Made by a program: the position numbers and the translations under genes
Shown: positions 6,075-11,148 of the stretch, piece by piece
Layout of the letters: each line of letters opens with the position of its first letter
How positions within the stretch are numbered: position 1 is the stretch's first letter
Notes under the pieces: generated by a model
Seen by the model: only the letters and a program-made list of their open reading frames with translations
The model's database searches: none
Told to the model about the DNA's origin: nothing
Assembly: GCA_002726845.1 (NCBI GenBank)
Contig: PBSP01000091.1
Coordinates: 1 to 11,148 of the forward strand
DNA: 11,148 nucleotides
Source of the DNA: Methanobacteriota archaeon
GTDB lineage: Archaea > Thermoplasmatota > Poseidoniia > Poseidoniales > Poseidoniaceae
Reading direction: 5' to 3'

Positions 6075-8300
6075 TTACTCTTCTTCCGAAAAACGGTTGA
6101 GAGCTGTTGGTATTCTCATTGCTCTCGGAGTTCCCTGAACTTGACCGTTCAGTTCAATATCGACTTGGGTTGCTTCGCCAGATAAATCAACAGTGAGGAA
6201 TAGAGTCGTGTTTTTGTGGATTGTATCTATGAAGACCTCTTCGCCTTGATGCAGCAATCGGGGTTCAACTCGCTCAACGTTTAATGCCTGACCGTAGGGC
6301 GCATCGAACCTGAATGCAGATATTTCCCAAGTTTCTTTTTCCGTATTCAAGCCCAGAAGTATTGGCCAGTTGCCCATCGATTTTGCCAATCGAGGATCGA
6401 GATTCCACACAGCAATCGATGTTCCATCGGTAGTGTAGGATTGTTCCGGTTCGCCCCAAGAAGAAATTGCGGATTGCCATGGCAACGTGGCGACCGCTTG
6501 AAGTGAGCGGACGAGTGTTTTGCGGGTTTTTTCAGGAGATTCTTTTCCTTCGTCCAAGAGGTTTGTAAGAACTCGAAGGCGTTGCTTCATCGCTCCAAGT
6601 CGTTCTGCATGAAGTCGAGTTTTCCTTATACTCAATACCAAATAGAGTGCCGGAATCATCATGCCAAATCCTAGAACCCATCGGATGGCGGATCCCCAAA
6701 ACTTCGCCTCTTCTGATGGAGGAAACCACGGTTCCTCTCCAATTTCAGTTGTTACTTTTGTCATACGTATTTCGTAATCAAGCGAAGCAAGGTCGTTGCT
6801 CCATGTTTGATTATCGAGAATTGAATCGTTCGCATGATACAACTCAAGCAAATGGTAACCAGGTCCTACTGTGATGTAAAGGTCCATTTTGGAATCAAAC
6901 AAATCCGGCGTCAATACGAACTCTTGCAAAACTTCCAAACTCTCTTGGTCGAGTTCTTGCACACGAGCCCGAAGTTCCTGACTCGCACCATCAACAATGA
7001 TGTTCAAACGATGCTCTGAATCAACCCATCCATCAACGGAGAGCAGATACACATCCCGAACGTCCAATGCAGCAAGTGTGAGTTCTCCAGAGTAGGGATC
7101 AGTATTTTCTGCGAAAAGTATTGGCCAATTGGTTTGATTCAACGTGGGTGGATGGTAAGCTGGTGCATCGATTGAAGTGTTTCCATCCGCAAAGGTTTCG
7201 ATTACGATATCAACCCAATGCACGCTGCTCTCTATGGTTAGCATAGCCATCGTAGTGTTTGGATATGCGTGAATACGTTCGACGGTGTTCTTGGAAACGA
7301 GTACCGATGGCATCATGACCCATTGGCTGTTGATTCGAACCGATAATTGTGCACTTATGTCCTGGATCAAGGGAGAAATTTTGACAATATCCGTGGGATG
7401 GAGCACAAATGCGCTTTTTGATGAACCATGGCCGATTTGTTCAAACTGCGTAGTGTCGTCCTCGATCGTCATGGTTCGTTGCACATTGTGAATGGTACGT
7501 TGTAAAGCATAAGCAGAAAATAAATCTGAAGTGGAGACGCGAACAACAATTCTTCCATCGTTTGATACCTTTAGATACACTGCTTCTTCCATGGTGCTTG
7601 GATTGGTTCCAACTACGGATTCTATGAAGGGCTGCAAAAGAACTTCCTCTGTTTCAGTCTGGTGATAGAAATCAAAACGAATGGAGTCTGAAGCGTGATG
7701 GAGCATCATTTCGACAGTTTCGTTGCTGTTGACTTCAAATGCATAATACTCATCAGCATTCGCCTCAACTGCTCCAGCATCGAACCCTAGCACTGAGTAA
7801 TTTCCCTCTGTTATCGTGTTTAAGTTACCCCGAGATACGTCGAGGCATGAGAACGAATTGGAGCATCGTTTTGAATCAACAAGTTCAATCCCGCTTTGCG
7901 GACTTGGGCGTGTGTTTGGGTGCGCTTTATCTTGAGCAACAAGAAATGAGGTTGAGACGGTCTCAGCAATGGTTGAGCTAATTGTAATCTTTGCATCCAG
8001 AGGTTCCGTTGCTTTGTAGGTTACAGAGGTTGAAGATGTGATTGAGGTTTCACCTGCTTCAAGTTGGACCTCACAATAGCCACAGCCCACGTTTACAGAA
8101 AGGATCATTTCTTCGTCAAGTTGTAAGATTTGCACGTGGGATTGTCCAACATCTAGTGCAATCATTTGCAGTCGTCCGTCAATCGTAAATTCATTGATTG
8201 GTTCTTCACTTGAGGCAACTGGAATCGTTGACAACAGCAAAATACTGAGCACCAGAAGCATCTGTCTTGATGCGTTGTGGACTCTGCTCTCCATAGGCAT
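6075..8300 (-). CDS. Large type I surface protein with extracellular region, one membrane helix and cytoplasmic domain
   Basis: This is a 741-residue protein read from the ATG at 8300. A TTG at 8360 with GAGGT upstream could add 20 residues, but the ATG puts the hydrophobic signal (about residues 14-31, MLLVLSILLLSTIPVASS) at a normal distance. The long ectodomain is beta-rich in appearance and acidic. It contains several N-x-S/T sequons (NYS, NET, NTT, NTS, NQT, NDS). One stretch (DEYYAFEVNSNETVEMMLHH) resembles pre-peptidase C-terminal (PPC) domains. The only four cysteines are two close pairs, Cys73/Cys76 (CGYC) and Cys146/Cys152, likely disulfides. A membrane helix at about 537-559 (WVLGFGMMIPALYLVLS) is followed by RKTR and a 180-residue cytoplasmic part that begins with a basic helical segment and continues as a globular-looking domain. 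I do not recognise the family. The protein probably acts at the cell surface, perhaps in sensing or adhesion. Confidence 0.83.
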   Translation of the reverse strand: MPMESRVHNASRQMLLVLSILLLSTIPVASSEEPINEFTIDGRLQMIALDVGQSHVQILQLDEEMILSVNVGCGYCEVQLEAGETSITSSTSVTYKATEPLDAKITISSTIAETVSTSFLVAQDKAHPNTRPSPQSGIELVDSKRCSNSFSCLDVSRGNLNTITEGNYSVLGFDAGAVEANADEYYAFEVNSNETVEMMLHHASDSIRFDFYHQTETEEVLLQPFIESVVGTNPSTMEEAVYLKVSNDGRIVVRVSTSDLFSAYALQRTIHNVQRTMTIEDDTTQFEQIGHGSSKSAFVLHPTDIVKISPLIQDISAQLSVRINSQWVMMPSVLVSKNTVERIHAYPNTTMAMLTIESSVHWVDIVIETFADGNTSIDAPAYHPPTLNQTNWPILFAENTDPYSGELTLAALDVRDVYLLSVDGWVDSEHRLNIIVDGASQELRARVQELDQESLEVLQEFVLTPDLFDSKMDLYITVGPGYHLLELYHANDSILDNQTWSNDLASLDYEIRMTKVTTEIGEEPWFPPSEEAKFWGSAIRWVLGFGMMIPALYLVLSIRKTRLHAERLGAMKQRLRVLTNLLDEGKESPEKTRKTLVRSLQAVATLPWQSAISSWGEPEQSYTTDGTSIAVWNLDPRLAKSMGNWPILLGLNTEKETWEISAFRFDAPYGQALNVERVEPRLLHQGEEVFIDTIHKNTTLFLTVDLSGEATQVDIELNGQVQGTPRAMRIPTALNRFSEEE

Positions 8301-8378
8301 GGGCTGAAGGCCCAGTCTTTCAACCCTTTCTGTTTGTTTTGAGGCATCTTTGAAAAACAAACTACCTCAGCACGAGTC

Positions 8379-10148
8379 ATGGCAGAAGGACTCGGCAGAA
8401 CGGTTCTGTTCCGCCATCGATACGCACGCATTTGGGGATTAGGAAATCGTTCCTCTCCTGCAGTTCATACACCTGCTTTCATTTCTACTGAAGGAGACGA
8501 CGAAGCCTGTCGAGAACTCGCAGCATTTCATTGCATACAAACACGAACCATACCTGCGCAAATCACCGTCTCAACGCATCATCAACTTATTCCACCCAAG
8601 TTTGATTGCCCAGGCCCGTCCATGGAAGCTTCCATCGGTCACGTGCTTCCTCCTTCATTGGATGAGGCGAACGCAGGCGAATCAGCGGACACAGGGGATT
8701 TACTCCCGGTTTCTTGGCAGAGACTGCATCATGATTCAGAGTTGTTGGACGAAGACCTGTACCCGAACATTGTTGTGTTGGTCGACGCAGTGCAACTTGC
8801 TGCACAACCCGGAAAGTTGGTCAAAGCCATTCAAACACTCAAGCATCGGTTCCCCGGGGCGTTGTTGTGGACTCCAGGATTGGGTGGTCCAGACAATCTT
8901 GCGGTATTGGCATGGTTCGGAGTGGATTTGTTTGATACCACTCGGGTTCGCCTTTGCCTAAGTACTGGGCATCTTCTGACTTCCTACGGTCCTCGATTAC
9001 CGCTGGCAGATGAAACGTGCAATATGGATGCGGCATTGCATCATTACCACCAAGCAATCCGAACCGTTCAATCGGCAATCAAGTCTGGAACATTACGCCG
9101 TATTGCGCAACAACAGAGTTTGAACAGCCCGCGTTTGGTTGAACACATGCGTCATTTTGATGCATTATCCAATTCACAGAAGAACGTTCTGCGCTCTCAT
9201 CCTTCGGGTATCGACACAATCGAGTTTATGTCGCAAGAAAGTCATCTCGACGCAGAAGTGAGCGCCTGGGTGAAATTCATGCAAGAACGCTACACAGCCC
9301 CCGAAGGGTTGGACAACACGCTGGTCTTGTTGCCATGTTCAGATCGTAAACCTTACCGTCTTTCGAAATCGCATCGAAAGTTCATTGAAGCGATTGGTAC
9401 CAATGGATGCCACGAAGTGATGGTTACATCACCACTTGGGATTGTACCACGCGATCTTGAAGATGTTTGGCCTGCTGGGTTCTACGATATCCCAGTTACA
9501 GGTGATTGGACACAAGATGAACTGAGTCGAATTCACTCGATGATTGGATCTCTGGTTGAACACCACAACTACCAATGCATCGTCAACCACAGCGGCCTTG
9601 ACATACACATTGACGGAATCGACGTCATCGATACTCGAAAAGGTGATTCATCTGGTTCGAGTGAATCCCTGAAACGATTGAAGGAAGCAGTCAATTACGC
9701 AAAACAGAACCACCACATTCACCGAAGGAAAGGCGAGGTTGTGAATATGGATCGATTTAAGAGCATATCTCGTTACCTCTACGGTCGTGATGGGTGGCTC
9801 GATGGTTGTCGAATAAGAGGAAAACCCCCACGTTGGAAGATTGAAAAAGATGGGAAACAAATTGCGCTGTGGTTTTTTGACCGGGCTGGTTTTTCTTTTA
9901 GCAAAGAAGCTATACTACCTCTTTACGAAAACGACATCCTTCCGAAAGTACACATACGTTCTGACATAAAATGGAAAGGCGACCTCCATCTTGGGATTAT
10001 TGATTCCTATGATGAAGACATTCAAAGGGCACAGGACTTGATGGTTGTTCAAGATGGAAAACCGGTTGGCTTAGCGAGGAGCATCGCTCCAGGTTGGGAA
10101 TGGTCGGGAACGCCCGGCCTTTTGGCAAAGATGCACCAGAAACGTTGA
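8379..10148 (+). CDS. arcS: Archaeosine synthase ArcS (TgtA2-type tRNA lysine transfer enzyme)
   Basis: This is a 589-residue homologue of archaeal ArcS. ArcS acts on preQ0 at position 15 of tRNA; in studied archaea it attaches lysine to the nitrile, after which the radical SAM enzyme RaSEA completes archaeosine. The diagnostic signature PC-X3-KPY-X2-S-X2-H is complete: Pro319-Cys320, Lys324-Pro-Tyr326, Ser329, His332. It is followed by EVMVTSPLGIVPRDLEDVWP (346-365) and YDIPVTGDW (369-377), both strongly conserved in this family. The N-terminal 300 residues are the TGT-like domain (TPAFISTEGDD at 31-41, then LLWTPGLGGPDNL at 162-174). The C-terminus (about 505-575, with IDSYDEDIQRAQDLMVVQDG) fits a PUA RNA-binding domain. 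The start is ATG 8379, 18 bases from the alternative TTG start of the divergent surface-protein gene. rps15 follows 62 bases downstream, suggesting a translation-related cluster. TgtA and RaSEA are not in this window. Confidence 0.93.
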   Translation: MAEGLGRTVLFRHRYARIWGLGNRSSPAVHTPAFISTEGDDEACRELAAFHCIQTRTIPAQITVSTHHQLIPPKFDCPGPSMEASIGHVLPPSLDEANAGESADTGDLLPVSWQRLHHDSELLDEDLYPNIVVLVDAVQLAAQPGKLVKAIQTLKHRFPGALLWTPGLGGPDNLAVLAWFGVDLFDTTRVRLCLSTGHLLTSYGPRLPLADETCNMDAALHHYHQAIRTVQSAIKSGTLRRIAQQQSLNSPRLVEHMRHFDALSNSQKNVLRSHPSGIDTIEFMSQESHLDAEVSAWVKFMQERYTAPEGLDNTLVLLPCSDRKPYRLSKSHRKFIEAIGTNGCHEVMVTSPLGIVPRDLEDVWPAGFYDIPVTGDWTQDELSRIHSMIGSLVEHHNYQCIVNHSGLDIHIDGIDVIDTRKGDSSGSSESLKRLKEAVNYAKQNHHIHRRKGEVVNMDRFKSISRYLYGRDGWLDGCRIRGKPPRWKIEKDGKQIALWFFDRAGFSFSKEAILPLYENDILPKVHIRSDIKWKGDLHLGIIDSYDEDIQRAQDLMVVQDGKPVGLARSIAPGWEWSGTPGLLAKMHQKR

Positions 10149-10177
10149 CCAAATGAAGCGATGTGGTTAAGAAGGGA

Positions 10178-10198
10178 GAGCAGGTCGCAAGACTGCTC
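10178..10198 (+). promoter_or_regulatory. Potential leader hairpin with GCAA tetraloop upstream of rps15
   Basis: GAGCAG (10178-10183) pairs with CTGCTC (10193-10198). After a bulged G (10184), TC (10185-10186) pairs with GA (10191-10192) and closes a GCAA loop (10187-10190). This gives 8 pairs with one bulge and a GNRA tetraloop. The structure ends immediately before the GGAGTGGT ribosome-binding region at 10199-10206. Ribosomal protein S15 regulates its own mRNA through leader structures in bacteria, so an autoregulatory role is possible here, but this is inference. Confidence 0.5.
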
Positions 10199-10206
10199 GG
10201 AGTGGT
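10199..10206 (+). promoter_or_regulatory. Ribosome-binding region GGAGTGGT that sets the rps15 start
   Basis: GGAGTGGT is 4 bases before the ATG at 10211, identical in sequence and spacing to the site at 3974-3981. It supports the ATG at 10211 rather than the in-frame GTG at 10163, which would add 16 residues absent from the S15 family. Confidence 0.55.
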
Positions 10207-10210
10207 CTAT

Positions 10211-10666
10211 ATGGCACGAATGTATTCATCCCGCAAAGGAAAAAGCGGCTCATCAAAGCCATTCATGACCGAGCCATCACCATGGTCCAATACCGATGTG
10301 AAAGAGATTGAATCCTTGATCGTTAAGTACGCTAAGGAAGGTCTGAGCACATCTCAGATTGGCATCGTCCTGAGGGACAAACATGCCGTCCCAAACGCAC
10401 GATTGGTCCTAGGAAAGCGCATTGGTGCGGTCGTCGCTGAAAACAATCTTGGAGGATCTTATCCAGAAGACCTCATGAACCTCATGCGCCAAGCGGTTGC
10501 AATCATTGACCATCTTAGTTCAAATCATAGAGACGTTCACAACAAGCGTTCATTGGAGTTGACTGAAGCAAAAATTCGACGACTCGGAAATTACTACAAG
10601 GCAGAGGGTCGACTTCCTGAAGACTGGAAGTACAAGCGCGACCAACTCCGACTTATTGTTGAATGA
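10211..10666 (+). CDS. rps15: 30S ribosomal protein S15, archaeal type
   Basis: This is a 151-residue small-subunit ribosomal protein of the archaeal/eukaryotic S15 (uS15) type, about 60 residues longer at the N-terminus than bacterial S15. It binds the central domain of 16S rRNA early in 30S assembly. It begins MARMYSSRKGKSGSSKP, the usual archaeal start, and continues with YAKEGLSTSQIGIVLRDKHA, YPEDLMNLMRQAV, HRDVHNKRSLELTEAKIRRL and a final LPEDWKYKRDQL, all matching the family in order. The start is chosen on this homology and on the upstream GGAGTGGT site. It lies 62 bases after arcS, with a hairpin in between, and 47 bases before the next gene on the same strand. Confidence 0.97.
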   Translation: MARMYSSRKGKSGSSKPFMTEPSPWSNTDVKEIESLIVKYAKEGLSTSQIGIVLRDKHAVPNARLVLGKRIGAVVAENNLGGSYPEDLMNLMRQAVAIIDHLSSNHRDVHNKRSLELTEAKIRRLGNYYKAEGRLPEDWKYKRDQLRLIVE

Positions 10667-10713
10667 TTAAAAGCATTCATTTGGTTCGTCATTGAGGCAT
10701 TGTTGGGACCGCC

Positions 10714-11148
10714 ATGCAAGACCTAAGAGAGGCTTCTTTTCTCAAACCGTTGGACACAGTGCTCAACGAAGCGGTATCGTTCTTGCAAGGAGAACCCTTG
10801 ATGCTGATGACAACAGCGGATTTACAATCGATCTTGGCCCTTGGATTTTTAGAATCCGCACTATTGGATCGGGACATATCTTATTCTCGACGAATTCTAC
10901 CACCAAATTCACACCTCCCTCCTGATGAGGATGGTTTAATTCCAGAACAAAATGGGAGCAGGGTCTTAGTTGTTGACCCATGGGACCGATTTGAATCCTC
11001 TTCAGAAGACGTATTTGTTCTATCCTCAAAAGCGATTGAAGTTGAATTTCATCAATCACCAAACAAACGAAGAGGTCGTGTTGACGTTGTTTTACAATCC
11101 TCTGCTATAGCCTCAAGTCTTGCTCCAAATGGAAAACGTACAAAGCGC
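10714..11148 (+). CDS. N-terminal part of a possible degenerate RecJ/Cdc45-like (DHH family) protein
   Basis: The frame is open from ATG 10714 to the right edge, 145 codons with no stop. An in-frame TGA at 10693 limits upstream extension, so the ATG is the clear start. The segment LMTTADLQSILALGFLESAL (31-50) is placed like the HxDaDGissa motif of archaeal RecJ-like proteins and is followed by YSRRILPP (57-64). Later stretches VLVVDP (84-89) and VVLQSSAIASSLAPNGKR (125-142) could be the next strand and helix of that fold. If so, the catalytic aspartates of motif I are mostly missing. Support from context: rps15 is followed by a RecJ-family gene in a number of euryarchaea. The similarity is low and judged by eye; the gene itself is very likely real, the family call is tentative. 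Confidence 0.6.
   Translation, partial: MQDLREASFLKPLDTVLNEAVSFLQGEPLMLMTTADLQSILALGFLESALLDRDISYSRRILPPNSHLPPDEDGLIPEQNGSRVLVVDPWDRFESSSEDVFVLSSKAIEVEFHQSPNKRRGRVDVVLQSSAIASSLAPNGKRTKR

Noticed and set aside
8300..8314. Small GC-rich inverted repeat (TGGGC/GCCCA) at the surface-protein start
   Set aside because: Only 5 pairs, and it overlaps the start codon in a region whose true start is uncertain; too little to call a regulatory element.
10163..10210. GTG start that lengthens S15 by 16 residues
   Set aside because: The stretch encodes the leader hairpin and ribosome-binding region, and archaeal S15 proteins start at MARM.
10763..11062. 99-codon minus-strand frame at the right edge
   Set aside because: It is antisense to the open frame that starts at 10714, which has better composition, a good start and supportive context after rps15.
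1..11148. tRNA or rRNA genes, CRISPR arrays, insertion sequences, phage or toxin-antitoxin modules
   Set aside because: I looked for clover-leaf patterns, regularly spaced repeats, transposase motifs and terminal inverted repeats on both strands and saw none; almost all sequence is explained by the listed genes.

Overview
The window looks like a compact archaeal chromosome segment, most likely a marine planktonic euryarchaeote of the Poseidoniales (Marine Group II) type or a relative. The archaeal assignment rests on three genes: an archaeal-type ribosomal protein S15 with the N-terminal MARM-SRKGKSGS extension, the archaeosine synthase ArcS with its PC-X3-KPY-X2-S-X2-H signature, and a degenerate member of the archaeal DUF54 RNA-binding family. 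The Poseidoniales guess is weaker. It rests on the moderate GC content, the short intergenic gaps, and the large lipoprotein and surface-protein component. No tRNA, rRNA, CRISPR array, insertion sequence or phage gene is visible.

Layout from left to right: (1) the last 41 codons of an unidentified plus-strand gene; (2) a predicted lipoprotein with a metzincin-like HEFGH zinc site; (3) a small minus-strand membrane protein convergent with it; (4) a plus-strand fusion of pyroglutamyl peptidase I and a MutT-like Nudix hydrolase; (5) a minus-strand DUF54-like RNA-binding protein; (6) a divergent ExoA-like family 2 glycosyltransferase with C-terminal membrane helices; (7) a membrane-anchored protein with a C-terminal zinc ribbon, followed 52 bp later by a complete type I DnaJ; (8) a minus-strand type I surface protein of about 740 residues that abuts dnaJ tail to tail; (9) arcS, divergent from it; (10) rps15; (11) the start of a gene that runs off the right edge, which may be a degenerate RecJ/Cdc45-like protein.

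Functional themes: the right side is an information-processing cluster (tRNA modification, ribosomal protein, possible replication factor). The zinc-ribbon/dnaJ pair may be a two-gene unit that brings a J-protein to the membrane, but this is inferred only from gene order. The Pcp-Nudix protein keeps every catalytic residue I can identify in both halves, and it is the most unusual single gene here. Regulatory signals are sparse but not absent. Two genes share an identical GGAGTGGT-N4-ATG start region, each just downstream of a potential hairpin. The rps15 leader hairpin has a GCAA tetraloop. A perfect 6-bp inverted repeat lies 2 bases before the Pcp-Nudix start. No gene-free stretch exceeds about 90 bases. 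I do not see one clearly new multi-gene defence or biosynthetic system; the candidates are the individual oddities listed under findings.
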